Counted from the stretch's first letter, positions 1 through 9,920 are shown. The stretch is DNA of 64,000 bases from an uncultured Alphaproteobacteria bacterium (GCA_902601865.1 CACKOX010000001.1:1-64000), one strand, 5' to 3'. Numbers and translations are program-made. Notes: generated by a model not told the origin, from the sequence alone.

Positions 1-57
1 TTGGAAGCTTTGATTTGAATAAAAAGACATACTATAATCAGAAATGGAGGATTTAAC

Positions 58-1545
58 ATGTCGACAATTGAAAACTACGAAAAAATAGCTGGAAATCTTA
101 AAATTGAAACAAGACCATTTATAGATGGTAAATATGTTGAACCAATTGACGGGCAGTCTTTTGAAAAAATAAACCCTGCCACAGGTGAAATAATAGCAAA
201 TGTTGCTAAATGTAATGAAAAAGATGTTCAAAAAGCTGTCGACGCTGCAAGGAAATCATTTAATTCTGGAGTATGGTCTAAGTGCTCACCTGAAGAGAGA
301 AAAGAGTCGCTTTTAAAACTAGCTGAACTCATTAGAACCAATTCAGAAGAAATGTCAGTTTTAGAAAGTTTAGATAGTGGTAAAACAATTACTGATTGTT
401 TAAATGAAGTTGGCGGAGAAGTGCCTAATTTTTTTCAATGGTATGGAGAGTTAATTGATAAAACATTTGGTAAAGTAGTTCCAACAGGTCAAGATGTTTC
501 AAGTTTTATTGTTAAGGAGCCAATAGGTGTTGTTGGTTTAGTAGTTCCTTGGAATTTTCCTTTGCTTATGGCTGCATGGAAAGCAGCTCCAGCATTAGCT
601 GCAGGATGCTCAATTATATTGAAACCCGCAGAACAATCACCTCTGACCGCAATCAAATTAGCAGAATTAGCCAAAGAAGCTGGCATTCCAGATGGTGTTT
701 TTAATGTTATAACTGGATTTGGTGATACTGGAGAGGCAATAGGAAGACATTCCGACATTGATGCAGTTTCATTCACGGGCTCAACAGAAGTTGGCGCCTT
801 GTTTATGAGATACTCCGGTGAAAGCAATCTCAAAACAATTGGTTTAGAGATGGGAGGTAAAAGCCCATTTATAGTTCTAGATGATGCAGATATAAACGAT
901 GACTTAATAGAAAATGCTGCAATGTCAGCCTATTGGAACGGAGGTCAAAATTGTTCTGCAAATATGAGGCAGATAATTCATGAAAAAGTAAAAGATGATT
1001 TTCTTCATAAGGTTTTAGAAAAAACAAAATCATTAAAAGTTGGTAATCCCTTAGATCCAACTTCAGATATGGGATCAATGATTTCCGAAGACCATTTTAA
1101 TACTGTAAATGGATATATTCAAAAAGGGATAGATGAGGGCGCTTCTCTTCTTCATGGTGGAGTGGCAACAGGAAGCTCTAAAGGATCTTTCGTCTATCCA
1201 ACATTATTTGACAACCTAAAAGAAGACATGACAATTTCTAAAGAGGAGATATTTGGTCCTGTTTTAGGAGTTCTACCTGTGCAATCAATGGAAAAAGCCC
1301 TTGAAACTGCAAATAATTCAAATTACGGTCTGCACGCAACTGTCTTTACTCAAGATGTTGATAAAGCATTTAGTATGGCAAAAAATTTAAGGTGTGGAAC
1401 AGTTTCAGTGAATGGATTTTCTGAGGGAGATATAAAGACACCCTTTGGTGGTTACAAGCAATCAGGCTCTTTATCAAGAGATAATGGTACAGAAGCTCTA
1501 GATCAATATTTACAAATTAAAACTATTTGGTTTACACTCAAATAA
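58..1545 (+). CDS. NAD-dependent aldehyde dehydrogenase (betaine-aldehyde dehydrogenase-like)
   Basis: 495 aa; ALDH motifs VPWNFPLLMAAWKAAPALAAG, FTGSTEVG, LEMGGKSPFIV, NGGQNCSA. Confidence 0.93.
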   Translation: MSTIENYEKIAGNLKIETRPFIDGKYVEPIDGQSFEKINPATGEIIANVAKCNEKDVQKAVDAARKSFNSGVWSKCSPEERKESLLKLAELIRTNSEEMSVLESLDSGKTITDCLNEVGGEVPNFFQWYGELIDKTFGKVVPTGQDVSSFIVKEPIGVVGLVVPWNFPLLMAAWKAAPALAAGCSIILKPAEQSPLTAIKLAELAKEAGIPDGVFNVITGFGDTGEAIGRHSDIDAVSFTGSTEVGALFMRYSGESNLKTIGLEMGGKSPFIVLDDADINDDLIENAAMSAYWNGGQNCSANMRQIIHEKVKDDFLHKVLEKTKSLKVGNPLDPTSDMGSMISEDHFNTVNGYIQKGIDEGASLLHGGVATGSSKGSFVYPTLFDNLKEDMTISKEEIFGPVLGVLPVQSMEKALETANNSNYGLHATVFTQDVDKAFSMAKNLRCGTVSVNGFSEGDIKTPFGGYKQSGSLSRDNGTEALDQYLQIKTIWFTLK

Positions 1546-1555
1546 ATAATTTTTA

Positions 1556-2485
1556 ATGCGAATATATATAGCTGAAGAGCTATCCAACTCTATCAAAGCA
1601 TCTGATAAGAAATATTTTAAATCCAAAGCTAAGGGTTATGATTTATTTTTTTCTAAAAAAGATAAATTTAGTGTAAAGTTTTCAAAGTCAAAAATTGTTT
1701 TTGGAAATATTCCACCTACTATGATTGAACAAAGCTCTGAATTGGAGTGGATTCAATTAGAGTCAACTGGATTTTCTGAGTATATGTATTTAGAAAAACT
1801 AGATAAAAAAATTATTATTACCAATCTTAAAGGTTTTTTTGCAAAACAAGTTGCTCAAACAGCTCTAGCATCTATTTTCTCATTTTATAGAGGAATTATA
1901 AAAATAGATAATTTGAAAAATAAAAAAAAATGGATTGGTGATCCAATAAGGAAATCTTTATCTACTTTGGAAAATAAACATGTAGTTTTAATAGGGAATG
2001 GTAGTATTAACAAAGTTTTTACAAAATATATTCAACCATTTGGATGTAATGTTGAGTCTTTTAATACCAATTCAAAAAATAGAGATTTAATGAAACATTT
2101 AAAAAAAGCAGAGTTAGTTATTTCTGCTCTCCCAGGAACTGAAAAAACAACTAATTATTTTAATAAATCTAAATTAAATGCTTTAAATAAAAAATGCATC
2201 TTTGTAAATGTTGGTAGAGGAAATTCGGTCGATGAAAAACACTTAATTCAAATCCTAAGAGAAAATAAAATTAGAGGTGCGGCATTAGATGTTACAAAAG
2301 AAGAACCTTTAAAGAAAGACTCAGCTTTATGGTCTTTGAAAAATGTAATACTTACACAACATACTGGTGGTGGCTCAGAGACTGAAACTATTGGTAAAAT
2401 TGACTTTTTTTTAAGTAATTTGAAAAGGTTTAAAATTAATAAGAATAAACTTATCAATAAAGTGAACTTATCAAAAGGTTATTAG
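1556..2485 (+). CDS. D-isomer-specific 2-hydroxyacid dehydrogenase, NAD-binding
   Basis: 309 aa; NVGRGNSVDEKHLIQIL...GAALDVTKEEPL motif. Confidence 0.85.
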   Translation: MRIYIAEELSNSIKASDKKYFKSKAKGYDLFFSKKDKFSVKFSKSKIVFGNIPPTMIEQSSELEWIQLESTGFSEYMYLEKLDKKIIITNLKGFFAKQVAQTALASIFSFYRGIIKIDNLKNKKKWIGDPIRKSLSTLENKHVVLIGNGSINKVFTKYIQPFGCNVESFNTNSKNRDLMKHLKKAELVISALPGTEKTTNYFNKSKLNALNKKCIFVNVGRGNSVDEKHLIQILRENKIRGAALDVTKEEPLKKDSALWSLKNVILTQHTGGGSETETIGKIDFFLSNLKRFKINKNKLINKVNLSKGY

Positions 2486-2500
2486 AATTTATATTGAATA

Positions 2501-2575
2501 TGGTGCCGCCGAGAAGAATTGAACTTCCGACCCCACCCTTACCAAGGGTGTGCTCTACCACTGAGCTACGGCGGC
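2501..2575 (-). tRNA. tRNA-Thr(GGT), CCA encoded
   Basis: Reverse complement GCCGCCGTAGCTCAGTGGTAGAGCACACCCTTGGTAAGGGTGGGGTCGGAAGTTCAATTCTTCTCGGCGGCACCA folds as a cloverleaf; anticodon loop TTGGTAA. Confidence 0.95.
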
Positions 2576-2660
2576 TTAGTTAAAAAACATTATAATTATA
2601 TGGCTTTTTATCAACTTATAATTTAATTCTTAATTTAATTTTTTTTGTTAAGTTATAACT

Positions 2661-3413
2661 ATGCTTAAAATTAAATTAATAATAATATTTTTAATTAGTT
2701 TATTTCATATAAATATTTATGCCCAAGAAGTTGATTGCAATATTATTCCTTTGGAATTTTCGAACATTAATTTTAGCAAAGGATACTGTAATAGATATGT
2801 AGATGCAGAAAGTACACAGTATACAGCCTGGTTCGATTCTAATATAGCCTATCTTTATTTATCACATACCAATATTAGAAGTCCAGATTGGTCTTTTATT
2901 GGTAGTGATTTTTCAAAATCTCTTGGAAGGGACTTTATACAAAAGGATTTAGATTTTTGGAGCGAATTTTTAAATCCAGGTGACATAACTTTTCTTGATA
3001 AAGACAAAATTTATAGATCTGATGATAAAAAAAAATTTTACTATAGGATATTTAATACCGATAATTTATCCGGATTAAAGTTTACAGCTAATTTTAACAA
3101 TAAAAATGACATTAATGGTTATTTTTTTCTTTTTAACGATAAAGAAATTAATGATCAAACAGCAATTCTAATATTAGATGCAATCTTTTTAAAAGGATTG
3201 AGGACAAAAACAAAATCATTTAATAATAATGTTTTTGAGGGCATTGATTATTCAAATCAAGAAATTATAACAAATTCACAACAAAATACTTCAAATTCAA
3301 GCATAGTAGATACAGAAGATCTTGAGACATTTACAGATTATTGTGAGACAACTCCTTTAGGAGATATTGACCCAAAACTTATTCCTTTATGTTTGAAATT
3401 AAAAAATAATTAG
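2661..3413 (+). CDS. hypothetical exported protein
   Basis: 250 aa ORF with N-terminal signal-peptide-like segment MLKIKLIIIFLISLFHINIYAQ. Confidence 0.6.
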   Translation: MLKIKLIIIFLISLFHINIYAQEVDCNIIPLEFSNINFSKGYCNRYVDAESTQYTAWFDSNIAYLYLSHTNIRSPDWSFIGSDFSKSLGRDFIQKDLDFWSEFLNPGDITFLDKDKIYRSDDKKKFYYRIFNTDNLSGLKFTANFNNKNDINGYFFLFNDKEINDQTAILILDAIFLKGLRTKTKSFNNNVFEGIDYSNQEIITNSQQNTSNSSIVDTEDLETFTDYCETTPLGDIDPKLIPLCLKLKNN

Positions 3414-3449
3414 TTTTAAAAAATAATCTCTTAAATATAAAACATTTAC

Positions 3450-3635
3450 TTAGTACATATTGAAGAACATTAACAAAAGGCATCCAGCTGTTAGGTATTT
3501 AAATACTTCATAAACACCAATCCATTTATTGTTATTTTGACTTATACGCCATGTAAAAAATGTAATAGCTAAACAACCAAAAGAAACAAACCACATAAAA
3601 TTAGGGTTTTTAGTTAATTCAACAATTGTTGGCAT
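3450..3635 (-). CDS. small membrane protein
   Basis: 61 aa, two hydrophobic segments. Confidence 0.5.
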   Translation of the reverse strand: MPTIVELTKNPNFMWFVSFGCLAITFFTWRISQNNNKWIGVYEVFKYLTAGCLLLMFFNMY

Positions 3636-3637
3636 AA

Positions 3638-3826
3638 TTAATTTACAAGATAAAACTTATCTACTAAGTAATTTATTAATAAAACTAATCCTATCATAAA
3701 TACCCAATATAATTTTTTATTCTTTCTTATAAATGGTATTCCAATAGCGCTGTATCTAAATAACTTATGAAGTCCCCAAATAGCTAAGGGAATTAAAAAT
3801 AACCAAAATACAATTTCCCAAATCAT
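3638..3826 (-). CDS. small membrane protein
   Basis: 62 aa, two hydrophobic segments; overlaps next ORF by 4 nt (ATGA-type coupling). Confidence 0.5.
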   Translation of the reverse strand: MIWEIVFWLFLIPLAIWGLHKLFRYSAIGIPFIRKNKKLYWVFMIGLVLLINYLVDKFYLVN

Positions 3827-4434
3827 TTCTTAATTAATAAGACTATCCTAATTTTAATATTTGAACTAAAGTCTTTATTTTTTGGAAGATAATTTAAAGG
3901 TCTGGATTTATATATCAAACCAAAATCAGATCTAGATTTTAATATATTGTTAAAATTGAGATCTTTCCATAAATCCTCTCTTTGAGTAAAAATAAAATAT
4001 CCTTTTTTAACTAAATAATAAGAAACTAAATTAAAAAGTGATTGATGGTTTTCACAATATGTCATTGCTCCAATTAGACTTACTATGTTGTATTTATTAA
4101 TTATGTTAATCTTTTTTTCAAAACTCTTTTTATATAGACTTCTATATTTTCCATTTTCTTCTGATTTGCTTAAAATCTTTTTTGAAATATCTGAGCCATC
4201 ACATATGCAATTTGGATAAGTTTTTAAATATTCTTCAACAAAAAGCCCTGTACCACATGCTAGATCTAAAAGATATCTTGGTTTCTTTTTAACAAATTTT
4301 TTTAAGATATTTACTGATTGTTTTGGAGCTTTATAATTCCAATTATACAAAGTCTGATCGTAAGAATTTGCCCATTTATCATAAAATATCTCAACATCTT
4401 TTGAGTTGCCAATACCTTTGCGAAGAGATTTCAT
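3823..4434 (-). CDS. class I SAM-dependent methyltransferase
   Basis: LLDLACGTGLFVEEY motif. Confidence 0.8.
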   Translation of the reverse strand: MKSLRKGIGNSKDVEIFYDKWANSYDQTLYNWNYKAPKQSVNILKKFVKKKPRYLLDLACGTGLFVEEYLKTYPNCICDGSDISKKILSKSEENGKYRSLYKKSFEKKINIINKYNIVSLIGAMTYCENHQSLFNLVSYYLVKKGYFIFTQREDLWKDLNFNNILKSRSDFGLIYKSRPLNYLPKNKDFSSNIKIRIVLLIKK

Positions 4435-4456
4435 AATTTTAAATTATGATTTGAAT

Positions 4457-6058
4457 TTATTTTCCAAAAATTCCAATTTTAACTTCATAGTCTACCGCTA
4501 CACTATAATCAGGATCATCATCACTATCTACCATCAACTGACCTGTTTTAGACAGTAGTCTATGACAGTCTCGCGTTAAATGTCTTAATTTTACTTTTTT
4601 GCCTAAATTAGAATATCTATTTGCTATATCCTCAATTGCTTTTAAAGCAGACTGATCAATTACTCTTGATCTTGCAAAATCAATAATAACCACCTCTGGA
4701 TCTTTTGAAGGTTTAAATATTTCCAGAAAGCTGTTGGTGGAGCTAAAAAATAGGGGACCTTCTATTTCATAAACTTTAGCTCCACTCTCCGTGGTAGAAG
4801 GTCTTTCCACAGCATTAATTCTAGAAGCTGACTTCCAAGCAAAAACTAAAGCAGATACAATAACACCAACGACAACAGCTATAGCTAGATCTTCAAGAAC
4901 CGTCACAATAGTTACTAAAATTATTACCAAAGCATCTGATTTGGGTACTACAAATAATAATTTTAAAGAATTCCAAGCAAAAGTTGCAAGAACAACCATA
5001 AACATCACTCCTACTAATGCAGCTATGGGAATTAATTCAATATAAGAGGATGCAAATAAAATAAAAAACAATAAAAATAAAGCTGCTGACACCCCTGACA
5101 TTCTAGTCCTTCCTCCTGATTTAACATTTATCATAGATTGGCCTATCATTGCGCAACCACCCATTCCTCCAAAAAAACCAGTCACAGTATTAGAGATACC
5201 TTGAGCTAAACACTCTTTACTTGCTCCTCCTTTTTTATTTGTAATCTCTCCTACCAAATTTAATGTTAATAAGCTCTCAATTAATCCTATAGCTGCCAAT
5301 ATAACTGCGTAAGGAAATATAATTATTAATGTTTCTATATTTAGAGGAACCATTGGAATTGAAAAAGATGGAAGGCCACCAGCGACACTTGCTAAATCAC
5401 CAACTCGAGGTATTGGAATATTAAAACTTATCACCAATCCTGTGCTTAATAAAATAGCAACTAGAGTTGAGGGAAATACTTTTGAAAATTTAGGTAATAT
5501 CCAAATTACAATCATCGTTATTACAACGATACAATAGGAGTATATTAGAGTATTACCTGACATCCAAACGGACTCACCAGCTGAGTTGATTGTTTTAAAT
5601 TGATTTAATTGAGAAATACCAATTACGATGGCTAGTCCATTTACAAATCCAAGCATAACTGGTTGGGGAACCATTCTTATAAATTTACCTAATCGAAATA
5701 TTCCAGATAATATCTGAAGAATTCCCATCAATACTACAGTAGCAAATAAATACTGCGCACCATGGTCAACAACTAAGGAAACCATTACAACAGCTAAGGC
5801 TCCTGTGGCTCCAGATATCATCCCAGGACGACCACCAATTATTGCGGTTATTAAACCTACAATAAAAGCAGCATAAAGCCCAGAAAGGGGAGTGACACCT
5901 GCAACAAAAGCAAAGGCTATTGCCTCTGGCACTAATGCGAGGGCAACAGTTAAGCCAGATAAAATCTCAATTCTAAATAATGAGAAAGATGGGCCTTCTT
6001 CAGGTATGTAGTCTTTAACCAAAGAATTTGCAAATGATGATATATTTGTACTTTTCAT
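4457..6058 (-). CDS. SulP family anion/sulfate permease with C-terminal STAS domain
   Basis: 533 aa; GLTVALALVPEAIAFAFVAGVTPLSGLYAAF, GATGALAVV; C-terminal STAS-like FFSSTNSF...VIIDFARSRVIDQSALKAI. Confidence 0.93.
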   Translation of the reverse strand: MKSTNISSFANSLVKDYIPEEGPSFSLFRIEILSGLTVALALVPEAIAFAFVAGVTPLSGLYAAFIVGLITAIIGGRPGMISGATGALAVVMVSLVVDHGAQYLFATVVLMGILQILSGIFRLGKFIRMVPQPVMLGFVNGLAIVIGISQLNQFKTINSAGESVWMSGNTLIYSYCIVVITMIVIWILPKFSKVFPSTLVAILLSTGLVISFNIPIPRVGDLASVAGGLPSFSIPMVPLNIETLIIIFPYAVILAAIGLIESLLTLNLVGEITNKKGGASKECLAQGISNTVTGFFGGMGGCAMIGQSMINVKSGGRTRMSGVSAALFLLFFILFASSYIELIPIAALVGVMFMVVLATFAWNSLKLLFVVPKSDALVIILVTIVTVLEDLAIAVVVGVIVSALVFAWKSASRINAVERPSTTESGAKVYEIEGPLFFSSTNSFLEIFKPSKDPEVVIIDFARSRVIDQSALKAIEDIANRYSNLGKKVKLRHLTRDCHRLLSKTGQLMVDSDDDPDYSVAVDYEVKIGIFGK

Positions 6059-6081
6059 TACTTATTAAAATTTATTAGGTA

Positions 6082-7002
6082 TTAAGAAAAATTTATAAAC
6101 TTAGAAAATTCTTCATTATTTTTTTCAAATTGATCAGGTATTTTTTCACCAAATTTTGAATTCTCTAAATCTATGACTTTATAAAAATCTCCTCTTAGCT
6201 TGTCCCATTTATAAAAACCGTAATAAACAAGCATCACATTATTTACGAATGAATTAATCCACTTTTCTAAATCTTCATTTGATAGTTTGATTTTTTCAAA
6301 TTTCATATGATTGGTAATTTCCTCTTTTAATTTTGCATGAGACTCTGCATAACTTGTCTCTGTTTTGCTTTCAGGATTGGGAGTATGCTTAGGAAAATTC
6401 TTTCTAATGACAATATTAATAAACCTATTTCTCATATAACTTGTTTCAGGAAGTGTAGATTTATTTAATATCATCCATCGGTGGTATTGAATTTGAAAAG
6501 CTAGTGCTTGACCATCTGTTGTATAACGATAATCATCTTTAAAGTTTTCAACTTTTGAATTATTTTGTTGATTGGAATTTTCAATATTGAAAATTGCTTC
6601 AAATATAAGTTCAGAAGCGTTATCTAGGACCTTGCTATCAAGATTTTTTGGTGCTGATTTTTTAAATGCTACAGCTAGTGATATTAAATAAGCATTTTTT
6701 GTTTCAATAGTTTCAAAAATATTATGGGCTAGGCTTATTGTTGAGGAAATATCAGATAAAAAATCTTCTTCTTTATCTCTCCATAGAAATTCTAAAGGAT
6801 GACTGTCAAATATAGGATTTAACATTACTTTGTTATAAATAGAATTATATTCCTCTTGACTGGCAACTTGGTTTTGTATTTCAGGGTTAGAATAAATTTC
6901 TTTTAAAGATAAAGAAAATGTCTCAAGTAGTTTTTCTTTATCCTTTATTGGGTAGTCATTATTAGACCATGTTTCAATATTTGCTGGAGATTTCTTATAC
7001 AT
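6082..7002 (-). CDS. hypothetical protein
   Basis: 306 aa intact ORF, no family recognised. Confidence 0.6.
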   Translation of the reverse strand: MYKKSPANIETWSNNDYPIKDKEKLLETFSLSLKEIYSNPEIQNQVASQEEYNSIYNKVMLNPIFDSHPLEFLWRDKEEDFLSDISSTISLAHNIFETIETKNAYLISLAVAFKKSAPKNLDSKVLDNASELIFEAIFNIENSNQQNNSKVENFKDDYRYTTDGQALAFQIQYHRWMILNKSTLPETSYMRNRFINIVIRKNFPKHTPNPESKTETSYAESHAKLKEEITNHMKFEKIKLSNEDLEKWINSFVNNVMLVYYGFYKWDKLRGDFYKVIDLENSKFGEKIPDQFEKNNEEFSKFINFS

Positions 7003-7098
7003 ATATTCTTTAAGTTGCAGAATTTAGCTAATTAATCCAAATTTATCAACTAATTTCATATATTTGTAATTATTCAAAAACAATGGTATTAAGGATTT

Positions 7099-7179
7099 AT
7101 GGATACTAATAAACCAAAACCTGATTGTGGATGTTCTTGTTCATGCTGTTGCACTTGTGGCGACGGTTGTTGTAATTAA
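7099..7179 (+). CDS. uncalled cysteine-rich microprotein MDTNKPKPDCGCSCSCCCTCGDGCCN (26 aa, 9 Cys)
   Basis: ATG with AAGGA 3 nt upstream, TAA stop; fills the gap between divergent 6082-7002 and convergent 7183-7467; not in the ORF track (too short). Confidence 0.5.
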   Translation: MDTNKPKPDCGCSCSCCCTCGDGCCN

Positions 7180-7182
7180 ATT

Positions 7183-7467
7183 TTAGTAATTAAGACTGTT
7201 AATCTCACAATTTACATAATCCTCAGCTTCATATAAATAATTTTGTAAATCGTAAACGTAGTTTTGAACATCATAGTTATAATTTTGAATTTCATTGTTA
7301 TAACTATTAATTTCCCATTCGCTACATGTATGAGTATTTGTCCATTCATTCACACACCAAGGAACAATAGGTTTAGAGGGCTTAGACCATGGAGGTGATG
7401 GTTCATAACAAAATCCAAAAGTAATGTATGGTAATATTAAAAATATCGTTAAGTAAGTTTTCATCAA
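7183..7467 (-). CDS. small secreted protein with C-terminal heptad Tyr/Asn/Gln repeat
   Basis: 94 aa; signal peptide-like MMKTYLTIFLILPYITFGFC; NNEIQNY/NYDVQNY/VYDLQNY/LYEAEDY. Confidence 0.6.
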   Translation of the reverse strand: MMKTYLTIFLILPYITFGFCYEPSPPWSKPSKPIVPWCVNEWTNTHTCSEWEINSYNNEIQNYNYDVQNYVYDLQNYLYEAEDYVNCEINSLNY

Positions 7468-7468
7468 T

Positions 7469-7627
7469 TTAATTTATAATTTTCAAAAGAATAACTATTG
7501 CTATGATAAATCCAAATACAATATCTACATATTTACCTTTTTTTCTAATCATTAAATAAAGAGAAAATAAAGCAAGACTTATTACAGTAATACTAGATAT
7601 ATTTGTGATAAAAGATGTTTGTTCCAA
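7469..7627 (-). CDS. putative small membrane protein (TTG start), 52 aa
   Basis: Read by eye: (M)EQTSFITNISSITVISLALFSLYLMIRKKGKYVDIVFGFIIAIVILLKIIN; begins 4 nt after the Anbu stop. Confidence 0.35.
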   Translation of the reverse strand: MEQTSFITNISSITVISLALFSLYLMIRKKGKYVDIVFGFIIAIVILLKIIN

Positions 7628-7631
7628 TTAA

Positions 7632-8357
7632 TTAATCTTCCCACTTAAAGCGATCGAATGATTTAAATATTTCAAAAATACCTTTTTCCCATTGTTTTGA
7701 AATATATTGATAATCCTCATCATTGATTTCTAAAGACTGCCGATAAACTATTTTTGATAAATTATTTTTATAAACTACTAAGTCGATAGGTGGGCCGACA
7801 GATAAATCTGCTTTCATTGTACTATCCATACTTATCAAAGCACATCTGGCTGCATCACCTAAATAGGTATCTGACTTAACTACTCTATCTAATATGGGTT
7901 TCCCGTACTTAATTTCCCCAATTACAAGATAGGGTTTGAACTCACTAGACTTGATAAAATTTCCTTGGGGATAAACCAAATAGAGATCAGACTCTTGATT
8001 TTGTATGTGTCCACCAACAATAAATGTTGATCCTAACTCCAGAGTTACTTGATTTATGCCATCTGGAGATGAGTGTTGAACTGTCAGTCTTCCAATATAT
8101 TTTGCAATTTCATTGAGGTTGTAGAGATTATTCAAATTATTACCATTAGTGGGGTCTTCTAAATCTTTACTAATCGAATTAAAAACAGCTTGAGATGTTG
8201 CCAAATTACCAGATGTTAAAATAACAATATTTCTATCAATACCATTGTGGACATACATTTTTGTGTAAGAGTTATAATTATCTAAACCCGCATTTGTCCT
8301 TCTATCTGAGGCAAAAACCATACCTTCATTAACTTTAATACCCACACAATAAGTCAT
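7632..8357 (-). CDS. Anbu-type (ancestral beta subunit) proteasome-like peptidase
   Basis: 241 aa; MTYCVGIKVNEGMVFASDRRTNAGLDNYNSYTKM (Thr2 nucleophile, COG3484-like). Confidence 0.9.
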   Translation of the reverse strand: MTYCVGIKVNEGMVFASDRRTNAGLDNYNSYTKMYVHNGIDRNIVILTSGNLATSQAVFNSISKDLEDPTNGNNLNNLYNLNEIAKYIGRLTVQHSSPDGINQVTLELGSTFIVGGHIQNQESDLYLVYPQGNFIKSSEFKPYLVIGEIKYGKPILDRVVKSDTYLGDAARCALISMDSTMKADLSVGPPIDLVVYKNNLSKIVYRQSLEINDEDYQYISKQWEKGIFEIFKSFDRFKWED

Positions 8358-8462
8358 ATTTTAATTAAATAGCTAATTTCAAAAAAATACAAACGAATAT
8401 TTACATATTAGCAATCTAAACAATGCATAACCACTAATTGGCAATTACTGTATTTTGCAATT

Positions 8463-9908
8463 GTGTCTATAAGATGGAACAATTATAACTCTAAAAATAG
8501 TTATGATGAGTATCTTACGCCTGATAGAAAACTCAGAAAAGAAGCAAAAGTAATTTCAAAAATATTAAATAATTATTCAAGTAAAGATTTAGCTAGTATC
8601 GAAAACAATTGTCAAAGTACTATTAGTTCCCGGGGTATTAATTTCAAAGTTTACTCCGCTGATAAAAAAGCTGCAGAAGAAAAAAAATGGCCTTTAGATA
8701 TTATTCCAAGAATAATATTAAGATCACAGTGGCTTAAAGTAAGAAAAGGACTAATTCAAAGATGTAAGGCCTTAAACCTTTTTATAAACGATGTTTATAA
8801 TGATAAAAAAATATTTAAAGATAAAGTATTACCGCATGAACTAGTTTTTGACTCAAAAAATTATTTAAAACAATGTGAGGGATTTAAACCTAAAAGAAAA
8901 ATTTGGTCTCATATTTCTGGAATAGATTTAATTCGAAATATTAATGGGGAGTTCTTGGTGTTAGAGGATAACTTACGAGTTCCTTCTGGAGTGTCTTACA
9001 TGTTAGAGAATAGAATGGTAATGGGAGAAGTTTTTCCAGAACTGTTTACACGCTATAGAGTTTCTTCCATCAATCAGTATTGCAATAGATTATACCATTG
9101 TATGTTAGACGCTATTCCTTACAAAAAAAATAATCCAACCATGGTTGTTTTAACTCCTGGAGTCTACAATTCTGCTTATTTTGAACATTCGTTTCTAGCA
9201 CAGCAAATGGGAATTGCATTGGTTGAGGGTAAGGATTTATATGTGGAAAATGATAAGGTTTTTGTGAAAACAGTTAAAGGAGGATTGAGGGTAGATTGTA
9301 TTTATAGAAGAATTGATGACACTTTTTTAGATCCTAAATCTTTCTACAAAGAGTCACTTTTGGGAGTTTCTGGATTATATAAATCTTATAGGAAAGGAAA
9401 TGTCGGCCTTATCAATGCCCCTGGAAGTGGAGTTGCTGATGATAAAGTTATTTATTCTTATGTTCCAAAAATAATTAAATACTATTTAGATGAAGATCCT
9501 AAGCTTAATCAAGTTGAGACTTACCTTTGTAATGAGAAAAAACAAAGAGACTATGTCATATCAAATTTATCAAAAATGATTGTTAAACCTGCAGATGGAT
9601 CGGGGGGTTATGGAATTTTAGTGGGACCCAAAGCTACAAAATCAGAACGAGATGCTTACGCAAGAAAAATATTACATAGTCCTAGAAACTATATTGCCCA
9701 ACCTTTGGAAATTTTATCAACCACACCCACACTTCAAGGAAATTCCATTGAACCAAGACACCAAGATCTAAGACCATTTATATTATCTGGTAAAGATACT
9801 TATGTAACTATGGGAGGTTTAACAAGGGTTGCTTTAAAAAAAGGAAGCACCATAGTGAATAGTTCACAAGGAGGTGGATCTAAAGACACTATGGTAGTTG
9901 AGGATTAG
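8463..9908 (+). CDS. circularly permuted ATP-grasp protein (COG2308-like), GTG start
   Basis: 481 aa; EDNLRVPSGVSYMLENR, VVLTPGVYNSAYFEH, KPADGSGGYGI, VNSSQGGGSKDT. Confidence 0.9.
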   Translation: MSIRWNNYNSKNSYDEYLTPDRKLRKEAKVISKILNNYSSKDLASIENNCQSTISSRGINFKVYSADKKAAEEKKWPLDIIPRIILRSQWLKVRKGLIQRCKALNLFINDVYNDKKIFKDKVLPHELVFDSKNYLKQCEGFKPKRKIWSHISGIDLIRNINGEFLVLEDNLRVPSGVSYMLENRMVMGEVFPELFTRYRVSSINQYCNRLYHCMLDAIPYKKNNPTMVVLTPGVYNSAYFEHSFLAQQMGIALVEGKDLYVENDKVFVKTVKGGLRVDCIYRRIDDTFLDPKSFYKESLLGVSGLYKSYRKGNVGLINAPGSGVADDKVIYSYVPKIIKYYLDEDPKLNQVETYLCNEKKQRDYVISNLSKMIVKPADGSGGYGILVGPKATKSERDAYARKILHSPRNYIAQPLEILSTTPTLQGNSIEPRHQDLRPFILSGKDTYVTMGGLTRVALKKGSTIVNSSQGGGSKDTMVVED

Positions 9909-9920
9909 TAAACTTTAATT

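Noticed and set aside
489-833. Minus-strand 114-aa ORF inside the aldehyde dehydrogenase gene
   Set aside because: Fully antisense to a strongly supported CDS; no domain-like features
869-1078. Minus-strand 69-aa ORF
   Set aside because: Antisense to the ALDH CDS
2248-2457. Minus-strand 69-aa ORF
   Set aside because: Antisense to the hydroxyacid dehydrogenase CDS
2501-2575. tRNA-Thr as a second island insertion site
   Set aside because: No duplicated tRNA 3' fragment or integrase found nearby
4791-5045. Plus-strand 84-aa ORF
   Set aside because: Antisense to the SulP CDS; Thr/Ala-rich composition typical of shadow ORFs
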